Source: Ustulina deusta (Eukaryota > Ascomycota > Sordariomycetes > Xylariales > Xylariaceae). Taken from it: DNA of 64,000 bases. Of the stretch, positions 36,488-46,304 are shown in pieces. Each line of letters starts with the position of its first letter. Within the stretch, counting starts at the first letter, position 1. A model generated the notes under the pieces. It worked only from the letters and a program-made list of their open reading frames with translations, did no database searches and was not told where the DNA came from. The position numbers and the translations under genes were made by a program. Location of the stretch: positions 310,001 to 374,000 of the forward strand of contig JAJNNX010000043.1 in assembly GCA_023159155.1 (NCBI GenBank), read 5' to 3'.

Positions 36488-36835
36488 CGGCACTAGGGCG
36501 GGGTTAATGTCTATCTCGTCACAGGAACAGGGGAGTCTACACATAAACTGAGGGTAGCCCACCCCTGTTGACCTGAGGGTACCTGTGCTTTTTTTAAATA
36601 CTAGTGCTCCACAGAATACTTTTCGCACAATCGATTAGAAATGCACATTTAAATACATAGAACGTTTATAGCTAAGTTAATACATATAATATATTTTATA
36701 TAACAAATAAAAAAATATATTTTAAAATAAATTATTATTTTTAAAAAAAAAAAAATATATATATATATATAATTACTTTAAATAACCAAAGTTATATATA
36801 AAATTTTATATAAATTATATAAATTATAAATATTG

Positions 36836-36955
36836 CAGCAGGGCTGGTACTAGCGGCCCGCTAGCAGCTGCAAATATAGCTGTACATCAATTGTTAGCCG
36901 TATTTGGGCCGCCCGCGGCCCGAATCGGCTGATCTTTGGCTATATTTAAAGGTTC
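36836..36955 (+). repeat. G+C-normal block in left arm (inverted partner at 39655-39760)
   Basis: Contains CTAGCGGCCCGCTAGCAGC and GGGCCGCCCGCGGCCCGAA, both palindromic. The inverted partner in the right arm retains the same palindromes with a few transitions. It might be the end of another transposon nested in the array. Confidence 0.6.
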
Positions 36956-38260
36956 GAATAGCTATAAAAACTTTTAAACTTCTTAAAGCAATACTTACTA
37001 TATATATATAATATTTATACTAGTTTTTTAGTAGCAAGCGCTCTAGTTTATTTTTTTATTGTTTTTTTTAATTATTTTTAGTATTAAGTTGCTTTGTTCT
37101 TTTTTAATATATATTTAAAAATATATTCTAATTGATTATATAAAAAATACTTTAGTATATAAAAAAAAAAGTCTATATATAAACTAAAAATAGCCTATTT
37201 TTATTAACTTAAAAATACCTGTGTTTTTTTTAAGTACTAATATTTTATAAAATAATTTTTATATAATTAATTAAAAATATATATTTAAATATATAGAACG
37301 TTTATAGCTAAGTTAATATATATAATATATTTTATATAATAAATAAATAAATATATTCTAAAATAAGTTATTATTTTTAAAAAAAAAAAAATAAATATAT
37401 ATAATTATTTTAAATAACCTAAATTATATATAGAATTATATATAAATTATATAAATTATAAATATATATTTAAAAATATATTCTAATTAATTATATAAAA
37501 AGTACTCTAGTATATAAAAAAAGAAGTCTATATATAAACTAAGGGTAGCCCACTCCTATTAACCTAAAAGTACCTGTGTTTTTTTTAAGTACTAGTGCTT
37601 TATAAAATATTTTTTGTATAATTAATTAAAAATATACATTTAAATATATAGAATATTTATAGTTAAATTAATATATATAATATATTTTATATAATAAATA
37701 AAAAAATATATTTTAAAATAAATTGTTATTTTTAAAAAAAAAAAAAATAAACATATATAATTACCTTAAATAACTAAAGTTATATATAAAATTTTATACA
37801 AATTATATAAATTATAAATATATATTTAAAAATATATTTTAATTAATTATATAAAAAGTACTCTAGTATATAAAAAAAGAAATCTATATATAAACTAAAG
37901 GTAGCCTACCTCTATTAACCTAAAAGTACCCGTGCTTTTTAGAATACTTTTTATATAATTAATTAAAAATATATATTTAAATATATAGAACGTTTATAGC
38001 TAAATTAATATATATAATATATTTTATATAACAAATAAAAAAATATACTCTAAAATAAGTTATTATTTTAAAAAAAAAAAAAGAGTAAACATATATAATT
38101 ACCTTAAATAACCAAGGTTATATATAAAATTTTATATAAATTATATAAATTATAAATATATATTTAAAGGTATATTCTAATCGATTGTATGAAAAGTACT
38201 CTGGTATATAAAAAAAGCACGGGTACCCTCAGGTCAACAGGGGTGGGCTACCCTCAGTTT

Positions 38261-38668
38261 GTCTGATTACTCGGAACAGGGGGTAGCATATACTCTAATG
38301 GTGACGCCGCGACGCGTCTCATCAAGCTTGATTCGATGTCGGCTGGTCGTTGTCTCTCGAACGGAGCGACGGTTGGCCAACAGCGGTTTGCTTGGTTTAG
38401 GAGATTTCGATGCGCGTGCATCTACTGTACGGTCTGGATCCATTGAGCCAACGAATTCGGCTGGTTGGGTTAGTCGCGCTGCTCTATGCAGGCAAAGATT
38501 CGATGGTTGGCGGGAATAGCGGCTTGGTGAAACCACTGCAGAAGCTGTCGAGATGCGACAAGCGAGAAGAACCCCCGCGGCCTAGTGCCGATGAAACGGA
38601 ATGGTGGGCGCCGAGCTACAACAAGACCGGCGATAGGAGGAAATTGAAGAGGAGTAATCAGACAAACT
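38261..38668. other. normal-composition island at the centre of the palindrome
   Basis: About 0.4 kb of balanced base composition between the arms, bounded by GTTTGTCTGATTACTC and its inverted complement. Frames are open on both strands (86-89 codons) without a recognised domain. It has none of the A+T bias of the arms. Confidence 0.6.
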
Positions 38669-39654
38669 GAGGGTAGCCCACCCCTGTTGACCTGAAGATA
38701 CCCGTGCTTTTTTTATATACTAGAGTACTTTTCATACAATCGATTAGAATATACCTTTAAATATATATTTATAATTTATATAATTTGTATAAAATTTTAT
38801 ACACAACCTTAGTTACTTAAAATAATTATATATATTTACTCTTTTTTTTTTTTTAAAATAATAACTTACTTTAAAATATATCTTTTTATTTATTATATAA
38901 AATATATTATATATATTAATTTAGCTATAAACGTTCTATATATTTAAATATATATTTTTAATTAATTATATAAAAAGTATTCTATAAAGCACTAATACTT
39001 AAAAAAAGCACAGGTACCCTTAGGTTAACAGGGGTAAGCTACCCTTAGTTTATATATAAACTTTTTTTTTTATATACTAGAATACTTTTTATATAATTAA
39101 TTAAAATATACCTTTAATTATATATTTATAATTTATATAATTTATATAAAATTTTATATATAACTTTAGTTATTTAAAATAATTATATATATTTACTTTT
39201 TTTTTTTTTTTAAAAATAACAACTTATTTTAGAATATATTTTTTTATTTATTATATAAAATATATTATATATATTAACTTAGCTATAAACATTTTATATA
39301 TTTAAATATATTTTTTTAATTAATTATATAAAAAATATTTTATAAAGCATTAATACTTAAAAAAAATACAAGTATTTTTAAGTTAATAAAAATAAACTAT
39401 TTTTAATTTATATATAGACTTTTTTTTTTATATATTAGAGTATTTTTTATATAATTAATTAAAATATATTTTTAAATATATATTAAAAAAAAACAAAACA
39501 ATTTAATACTAAAAACAACTAAAAAAAACAATAAAAAAACAAACTAAAGCGCTTACTATTAAAAAACTAATATAAATATTATATATATATAATAAATATT
39601 GTTTTAAAAAGTTCAAAAGTTTTTATAGCTATTCGAACTTCTGAATATAGCTAA

Positions 39655-39760
39655 AGATCAGCTGATTCGGGCCGCGGGCGGCCTAAATACAGCTAACAAT
39701 TAACGTACAGCCATATTCGCAGCTGCTAGCGGGCCGCTAGCACTAGCCCTACTGCAATAT
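39655..39760 (-). repeat. inverted partner of the block at 36836-36955
   Basis: The complement of the left-arm block, including GGGCCGCGGGCGGCC and GCTGCTAGCGGGCCGCTAGC. Several G/C positions have become A/T. Confidence 0.6.
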
Positions 39761-40230
39761 TTATAATTTATATAATTTATATAAAATTTTATATATAACT
39801 TTAGTTATTTAAAGTAATTATATATATTTATTTTTTTTTTTTTAAAAATAACAATTTACTTTAAAATATTTTTTTTTATTTATTATATAAAATATATTAT
39901 ATATATTAACTTAGCTATAAACGTTCTATATATTTAAACGTATATTTCTAATCGATTATACAAAAAGTATTCTATGGAGCACTAGTACTTAAAAAAAGCA
40001 CGGGTACCCTCAGGTCAACAGGGGTGGGCTACCCTCAGTTTATGTGTAGACTCATGCCTCGGCAGTCTGCAGCACGCGCCGGGTTGACGCGGCACCGGTT
40101 GTTGTATTAGTAATCTCTTGGCTTACGTCATGGCCGAGCCAGCCCTTTCGGGAACGCCCCTGCTCTTCTCCTGGCTGGAATCGGCGCTGCCCAAGAAGCC
40201 CTTCACGCCTCCCTTGTCGAGTCGATAACG

Positions 40231-40668
40231 GTGGAGCGATGGGATGAGCTGGACCGCCTCCCCGATCTTTTGCATCTGCACTTTGACCGAGACCACGCCC
40301 TTGATGAAAACCTCACTCTCGCCGAGCCTCCCGTCGTCTTGGACGCCTTCCGCGTGCTTTCTGTCGAGGCGAATCTAGAGCATTTCCTTACTCAGTCGCT
40401 TTTTTATTGCGTTAATGTTGCATTACATTATATGTCCAACCCCCCTATCACAATCATACCCCACGTCCCGTTCTCAGCCTTGCCGCTTCGCGAGGACACT
40501 ACTCGATCGCAGGAGAGTTATTTGTCGTCTGGTGATAATTACATGTGGCGTGTTGACCCCAACGAGGACAAAGGAACCTACTTTCCCTTCGCGAACTCTC
40601 TTTTCATAGTCCTCGATAATGCATGGAAATTCTTGGCACGTGTATGCAATGTACAATGTACAGGATGA
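40231..40668 (+). CDS. hypothetical protein or fragment beside the palindrome
   Basis: A 145-codon frame with protein-like composition (RWDELDRLPDLLHLHFDRD, LDAFRVLSVEANLEHFLTQ). An ATG at 40130 opens a different frame (MAEPALSGTPLLFSWLESAL) that stops at 40228, so a frameshift or missed splice may separate start and body. No domain recognised. The repeat block ends only about 180 bp upstream, so this may be a remnant. Confidence 0.3.
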   Translation: MERWDELDRLPDLLHLHFDRDHALDENLTLAEPPVVLDAFRVLSVEANLEHFLTQSLFYCVNVALHYMSNPPITIIPHVPFSALPLREDTTRSQESYLSSGDNYMWRVDPNEDKGTYFPFANSLFIVLDNAWKFLARVCNVQCTG

Positions 40669-41216
40669 CAGGTCTCTTGAAGACGAAATCGCATTGGGTT
40701 AAACATAGTCATGGGGATTGTTATAGAAGTTCTGCGTTCGGATTAGTATAAGCAAAGAATTTGTAATAAAAAAACATACCTCTCAAGGTTTTTTAGTTAA
40801 ATTTATATCACCCAAATCTGTTATTATAGCCTTACCTCTCTTAGAGGTGCTATACAACTCATGGTCTTTCTTAATGCGGATAATGAATTTGTTTGGTGCT
40901 TTTTAGGCAGCATATTACATATAAATGTTAAAGAGTCGGTTATAGAAACCTCCAGGAGTTTTTGGGATCCAAAAATAGAACCCCGCATACCAAGCACTCC
41001 CCCACAGTACAATGATCATCACGTGACTCACAATCTGAAGTACGTACAGGGTAGTACAGGACAAACACTAAGAAATAGTTTAAAAATATAGCTAGGTATG
41101 TTACAATAAAACGTGACCAACACCTCTTCATCGATATCCCACATGAAACTATACCTTCTCTACTTCCTCTCTAGCCCAGAAAAGAGCCTTCGCCTTGGGA
41201 CCCTTCCCTCCTCACC
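40669..41216. other. intergenic, with dispersed repeat copy C
   Basis: Upstream region of the phosphoesterase gene. It contains the repeat copy at 40932-40990. CT-rich sequence just before 41217 is typical of fungal promoters. Confidence 0.45.
40932..40990. repeat. dispersed repeat, copy C
   Basis: GGTTATAGAAACCTCCAGGA followed by GTTTTTGGGATCCAAAAATAG resembles copies A and B. It is the least decayed in its GGGATCCAAAAATAGAACCC part. Confidence 0.45.
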
Positions 41217-42020
41217 ATGGTAAACTTACAAGTCATCTCAGATATCCACTTGGAGAGCCCGAAGGCATATGACATTTTTGAAATCACCCCCAAAGCGCCA
41301 CACCTAGCCTTATTGGGAGATATCGGTTACGTATTCCACAAGCAAGAGTACTTCGACTTTCTGCGCCGGCATCTGTTGAAATTCCGGACAATTTTCCTGG
41401 TTCTCGGTAACCACGAGCCGTGGCATTCTACGTGGGATGCTACGAAAGAGGCAATTCGCGGGTTCGAGCGCCAGATTTCGCAGGAGCGGCAGTCATCAGC
41501 TGGCCTGGGCAAATTCGTCCTGCTGGATCGCACCATTTACCACATCGAAGAAGAAACTGGGGAGAGCGTTGCTATTATTGGATGCACGCTATTCTCCCGA
41601 GTGCCAGCCCAGTCCATAGAAGCGGTAAGCTTTGGCGTCAACGACTTCTATCGAACCGAGAATTGGACGGTGGAGGAGCACACTGCTATGTTCGAGGGGG
41701 ACCTGAAATGGCTTAATGAACAAGTTTTGTCACTGCGCGGCAACAAGATTGTCGTTTTAACGCACTATAGCCCGACCCTGGATGAGCGCACGACGGATCC
41801 GAAACATAGGGGTAGTCCAATCCGTTCCGGCTTTGCCACTGATCTGAGCAACAGTGCAGTCTGGCGGAGCGACGATGTCGTTGTTTGGGCTTTCGGCCAC
41901 ACACATTTCAATTGCGACTATGTAGATGAACGGACTGGGAAGCGTGTTGTTACTAACCAGCGTGGTTACTACTTTGCCCAATCCCTCGAGTTTGACGAGG
42001 ACAAAGTTATCAAACTTTGA
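41217..42020 (+). CDS. calcineurin-like metallophosphoesterase
   Basis: Single exon, 267 residues, predicted soluble. The metal-binding signatures of the superfamily occur in order: D9-x-H11 (ISDIHLE), G34-D35 (LLGDIG), GNHE at 64-67, H183 in LTHYSP, and GHTH at 227-230. Such enzymes use a two-metal centre to cleave phosphomonoesters or diesters; the substrate is not known here. The ATG at 41217 directly precedes the first strand (VNLQVISDIHLE) and is preceded by a pyrimidine-rich leader. It is one of the few intact genes in a region of pseudogenes. Confidence 0.92.
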   Translation: MVNLQVISDIHLESPKAYDIFEITPKAPHLALLGDIGYVFHKQEYFDFLRRHLLKFRTIFLVLGNHEPWHSTWDATKEAIRGFERQISQERQSSAGLGKFVLLDRTIYHIEEETGESVAIIGCTLFSRVPAQSIEAVSFGVNDFYRTENWTVEEHTAMFEGDLKWLNEQVLSLRGNKIVVLTHYSPTLDERTTDPKHRGSPIRSGFATDLSNSAVWRSDDVVVWAFGHTHFNCDYVDERTGKRVVTNQRGYYFAQSLEFDEDKVIKL

Positions 42021-42313
42021 TCGGGAACTGTTATTCCCACAAGATCTGTTTTGTCTACAATCGCTAAAGAGTCAAGGTACAAGATAGAGTTGTTTTACTC
42101 GCAGGATCCTCAATATCGCGCACTGAAGCGAAGCGTTGAATTACCTAGCTACTGGGAGAATACCTATAATTCAAATCCTGACCGACCTTACTACATCGAG
42201 CATCATTCAGACTTTATGTAATGACATCCAATTATTGCCACATAGGCAAAATCTACAACGTTAACTGTGAACGCGCTGTGCTCCACCCTTCACGGCCCCA
42301 AGTCGCGAGGAAA

Positions 42314-42811
42314 TCAGTAGTGTCTGCGAGATGGACCCTGACTAGCCGATCCTCGCGAATTTCCTCTCTGTGCAGAGCTGCCTCCACGAGAAGTTGACGA
42401 AGCATTCGAAACAACGCGACTTGGGCTCGTACTGGGAGATTTGGGGAGCCCAAGCTTCGAGCGCCACCACACTTCGTTCTTATCGGTCAGAGGAATGACA
42501 TCAGCCAGGCCCTGTTTTGCGATCTCAATTTTGGCGTCAGAGAGCTGCAAAGATGGCACTGATTTGGTCAGTGCTTCCAGAAGGGCCGCTGCGTCTGCTG
42601 CGTCGCGCTGTTTCTTATCGTGGTGTCCGCGCAAACCACAAGAAAATATCTTTGATAACACCAAGTCCTCTGGGGAAATCATGGGAATAGTTCCCTCTGA
42701 GATGTCCTTGATCTTTTGGGCCGCTGATGGAAAGTATGGGGCCTGGAAGTTGTCAGCATGACGTCCTGGCCAAGTGGTTGCATTCAGGTGCCATGTTACA
42801 CCAACACGCAT
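42314..42811 (-). CDS. hypothetical protein, possible nucleotidyltransferase-fold C-terminal part
   Basis: A 165-codon frame. The segment MISPEDLVLSKIFSCGLRG followed by KKQRDAADAAALLEAL resembles the C-terminal part of fungal proteins with a nucleotidyltransferase-like fold. The end is Ser/Arg/Gly-rich. An N-terminal catalytic part is missing, so this could be a 5'-truncated copy or the last exon of a gene whose upstream exons I cannot place. The family call is tentative. Confidence 0.4.
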   Translation of the reverse strand: MRVGVTWHLNATTWPGRHADNFQAPYFPSAAQKIKDISEGTIPMISPEDLVLSKIFSCGLRGHHDKKQRDAADAAALLEALTKSVPSLQLSDAKIEIAKQGLADVIPLTDKNEVWWRSKLGLPKSPSTSPSRVVSNASSTSRGGSSAQRGNSRGSASQGPSRRHY

Positions 42812-43276
42812 CTAGCATATTCCCAAGCAACGCTGTCCTTATCCTATCATGTTTTCCCGCTTTCGCATACGGCTAGCCACCCTACCACATGGGCATTATT
42901 TGTACAATCGTGATCGCCCTTGACCCACTTATTCAAGCCAACCTCGTGTTCTTCGAGAAGACCACCTGTCAGAGTGGGTTATCCCAGAGTGAAGGCTGGT
43001 CACAAGTAGGTCGCAAGTAGGTCACTGGTAGATAGAAAGGTATAGGTAAAGGCTCAATATCATTGATTCCTGACCTTCCTCTCCTAAGTAGATTGGGGAG
43101 AAGTAGGTCTTTATATAAACATGTCCTAGAATACAGACCCACATGGGTAGCTTCTACCCACTAGTGACCCTGGTCCCTGACACCACCGCTCTTGAGAACG
43201 CTGCACACAAGTTCCTCCACTCGGTCCTCGACATTCGCGCCGCTGCCAAACATCCGACTCGCTTGGACTCATCGCC
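42812..43276. other. intergenic region
   Basis: Divergent flank between the frames at 42314-42811 (-) and 43277-44096 (+). A short direct repeat of GTAGGTCAC/GTAGGTCGC type lies at about 43004-43025. No gene seen. Confidence 0.4.
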
Positions 43277-44096
43277 ATGCCTTCTGCGGTCTCGGAAATG
43301 ACAAGCCAAGATGGAGTCAAATCCATATCTGCGCTCCTGGCAGGCGTCGGTGTGCCCTCGATCCTATGGGGCGAGTACCTTCTCAACGTGTACGGCGTAC
43401 CATCCATCATTGGAGTGAGTAGAAACATGCAGTCTTCTGTGCCTATCCCACGTCTCACCACCGTTCTAGGGTATTGAGTTCGTTGTTCCAGACGACAAGA
43501 TGCCACTTGCAGTCGCTACGCTCAAGGGCTCGAGCCTCCGTCCATGTCCGGATCTCGATGCTTGCGTCGTATCAGGCGATTCGTGCCCGTTCCCAGTGCC
43601 CGCCTTTCACATGCACATCCAAGGGTCCGAAGTCGATGTGTCGCTGCGAGCGCATTCAGAAATCCTTTGGTTTATACCGCCGCCGAACAATCCCTCCAGT
43701 TCCAAGAGAGAAATGGCCGCTAAGCCGAACCCTTGCTACCTTGAAGCGTCTTCTCCGGAACTGCCCCCGTGGCGTCATGGACGCGGCCATGGCGCCTTCT
43801 CATCACATGGATCACCTGTGCTTGTTCCCCGTGCCCATGTCTTGCTAGAGGCGTTTATTCGGTTGGCAAGTGCGTTTCGGGAAGACTATTGTAATTACTT
43901 TCTCAATATGATTACATACATGTCAGAATATCCCTTCACGGATGGCTTGATCAACATTGATCTCCTTTCTGAACCCTGTCGGTCCTTCTGGGACGGACGC
44001 AAGCAAGGGAAGCTCACGGTCCGACAGCTAATGGATAATCTCCAACGCGACTTGGGCGACGACATAGATAGGGGATCGGACTGCTTATCGAAGTAG
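43277..44096 (+). CDS. conserved fungal protein, possibly nucleotidyltransferase-like
   Basis: Two exons (43277-43414 and 43470-44096; 55 bp intron with a GTGAGT donor and TTCTAG acceptor) encode about 254 residues. The junction gives VPSIIG-GIEFVVPDD. The pattern LLAGVGVPSILWGEYLLN, then an acidic pair in FVVPDD, fits the start of a nucleotidyltransferase-like fold (an N-terminal helix, a conserved G and spaced acidic residues). I cannot confirm catalytic residues, so this is inference. EVDVSLRAHSEILWFIPPP is a second conserved-looking block. No signal or membrane segment. Function unknown. Confidence 0.6.
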
Positions 44097-44845
44097 AAGG
44101 GAAGCGCCCAAGTGAGGATATGGCTTGATGACCCTTGATGTCCTCCCAAATACGCGCCGGTCTTTCTGGTATGAACGCCAAAAAGTTTTCAGGATAATTG
44201 TTTTTATAGCATCCTGGTCAAGTCGATATCATTCGCCATGAATCCGGTCTCAAGAAAGGGGCGACTCGTATCCTTAAATCTCCTTCTAGCCTGCCATAGC
44301 ACGTCCAAAGATAACCCCAAGAGAAGGACGGGCTGGAGAGGGTAATATAAGGTGGCACCCGCCGATCCCGCTGGTGATAGGGGCGGGATTGCATGATACG
44401 GAGATACTCTAAGTAGTTGCGTCTCCTGGTCGACGTCTTCATACACAATGGCGTTACGGGATACTGGAATGGGAAGGATCTTCTGAGTTGTATCAGTAAC
44501 TAGGACTATAACCATCCTCGCAACTATTCCTCAGTTGTTTCGACACAGGGGCGGTTAGAACATGTCGATCTTAGAGGATGCTGACAGAGAATAGTTGGTG
44601 CTCTAGTTCCTGGTGCCGCACTTAGAACTGATGTAGAGCATCGAAGGGGGCTCCTATAGCACGAGAATTTATCGATGTACTATCGTCAAAGCTTCAGTCC
44701 CTTACGTGAGGTGAACTTTGATAGCGCCTTTATGTAAAGCAGATAATGCAATGTCTAATTTTACCTATTGCACTCATATTCAGTGATTTGTCCTTCCATA
44801 TTATCCAACGAACCTCTCTGCCTGAAGGCAACTAAAATGGTTTAA
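44097..44845. other. intergenic region
   Basis: No supported gene. Minus-strand frames at 44204-44515 show no domain. Confidence 0.4.
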
Positions 44846-45557
44846 GTGCACCTCAACGGGGCGAACCAGTGCGAGCCACGGCTTGAAGATGAAGCCTCGT
44901 GGAACATGGAGGTGCACCATCACCTGCTGTCGCCCTCAAGGCCGTGCCGGTCTCGTAGACTTTACATCGTGTACTACCGCACGCATCGCGCAGGCGTACA
45001 GCCCGCGCAACGCGCCAAGCAAGATGGTCGACTTCTGCCTGCATATTAACCCTGTACACGATACAGGAGGTTCGAATATCGTCGAAGACAGGATAGACGC
45101 CCTCCGCCGCCGTCTCCCTCACAACACCATCAACCATACGGGTTATGCGGCTCTGTGTAATCTATCCATCGGCCCATCCTTCGAGACCAAGCAGTCAGCT
45201 TAAGACTGGCAGAAGGCTGCGCTTCAGATGGGCACGTGGCAGTCCGCTCAGCTACAGGCCATCTCAGCTTTGGAGCGAAGCACAGTGCCGGCCTCTAGTC
45301 CAGTAACCATTGCCTACTTGCCCGGCGTCATCGTCCAGGGCCATGACTGGCACTTTGTGGCCACGGCTGTGCGCGATGATGGCGCCAAGGCCTGTCTAAC
45401 CAAGGTGACCATTGGGAGTACCGAGACGCCGTTAGGCGTATACAAGATTCCGGCTGCCCTGGGGTGTCTTGTGCATTGGTTCCGGGACGTGTATTGGCCC
45501 GAGTATAAACGTGAGATCCTCAAGTTACCTACAGGTATACCCAAACCCCAAGAATAG
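44846..45557 (+). pseudogene. PD-(D/E)XK nuclease-like domain protein, frameshifted and with a stop
   Basis: The pieces match the fungal PD-(D/E)XK nuclease-like domain. ASWNMEVHHHLLS is in one frame. GLVDFTSCTTARI, SKMVDFCLHINP, NTINHTGYAALCNLSIGPSF and ETK are in a second frame, so a frameshift lies near 44930. After ETKQSA a TAA at 45201-45203 interrupts the same frame, which continues DWQKAALQMGTWQSAQLQAI to the TAG at 45555. The conserved core (D...E-T-K) is recognisable, but the gene cannot yield a full protein without recoding. Such genes are common in variable parts of fungal genomes. Confidence 0.7.
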
Positions 45558-46304
45558 GCAGATCCACAGGTGGTGTTGATAAGTTTTACTAAAGTGATAA
45601 TTCCCACCTTATAACTAATGATGCGACTGTGCGCTTAATCCAGCAACTTATATACGGAGGTGGCTGAAGCAATACTGTATATAAACCCTGCTTAGCACAA
45701 ACATGTCGCCTTACGTTGATGACCGCTCGCCTCGTACAGCACCGTCATGTCCTTCCCTGCCAAGTGCGTCGCCCAGCCCATGTCCCGCACCCACGTTGAG
45801 TCTCCGTTGGTGCCAGCGCTGCCGTTAGCAATCCGTCGCCGGTCTTCGTTTTCAGTCGTTAGCAGTCTCTCGTACGCACCCAGCACCCCGGACCAGCCGT
45901 CCGCTGTACGCCTATTTCCGTTGTCATCGTCATCGCCAGCAGCTGTTGTTATCGCTGTCGCCGTCGCTGCTGCTGTCGTAGCGATAATACTGTTGCCTCT
46001 TTCTATCTCGAACCAGCCGCTCGCTGCCCGGCTTCGACAGAACCGCTGGCACTTCACCCCCGTCCGCCACGGCAACTCTGTTACTGCCCGTCCGGCCAAA
46101 ACCCGCCCTCAACCGCGCGAATTCACCTAGCCATGTGCCGCCCGGGTGTGCTTTTATATCTTTTTGACGTGGCGACTGACGTACAAGCACTGCCGGTAGC
46201 ACCAGTCGATATAGTCGAGGGTTAGGTAACAATATTAAATATACCACCCAGACACCACCAGCTAACAAGTTCATCTAGCACAGCTAAACTAGTCCTTTTA
46301 TTTC
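45558..46304. other. intergenic region
   Basis: Overlapping low-complexity frames around 45900-46000 (CGC/GTC-type triplet runs) but no gene. It is the 3' flank of the HET pseudogene. Confidence 0.4.

Larger units (their letters stand above)
36533..40053. repeat. 3.5 kb A+T-rich inverted-repeat structure made of nested RIP-decayed elements
   Basis: The outer ends are inverted copies: the sequence from GAGTCTACACATAAACTGAG at 36533 recurs as its complement ending at 40053. The next about 45 bp match with about one difference. The left arm (36533-38272) and right arm (38655-40053) mirror each other broadly, including a G+C-normal block (36836-36955 versus 39655-39760). Inside the arms, units of about 355 bp begin with TGAGGGTAGCCCACCCC-like and GGTACC(C/T)GTGC motifs. 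They recur at about 36551, 37185, 37540 and 37900, and inverted at about 38217, 39005, 39360 and 40000. Inner copies show increasing C-to-T loss, as expected of RIP. No transposase frame survives. A TA duplication is possible at the ends but not proven. Confidence 0.85.

Noticed and set aside
38267..38670. Coding genes in the palindrome island
   Set aside because: Both strands are open for 86-89 codons, but no domain, codon pattern or splice site distinguishes either; left as a non-coding island.
37020..39620. Possible centromere-like or mitochondrial insertion because of extreme A+T content
   Set aside because: The internal repeat units, inverted ends and graded C-to-T changes explain the composition better as RIP-decayed transposons.
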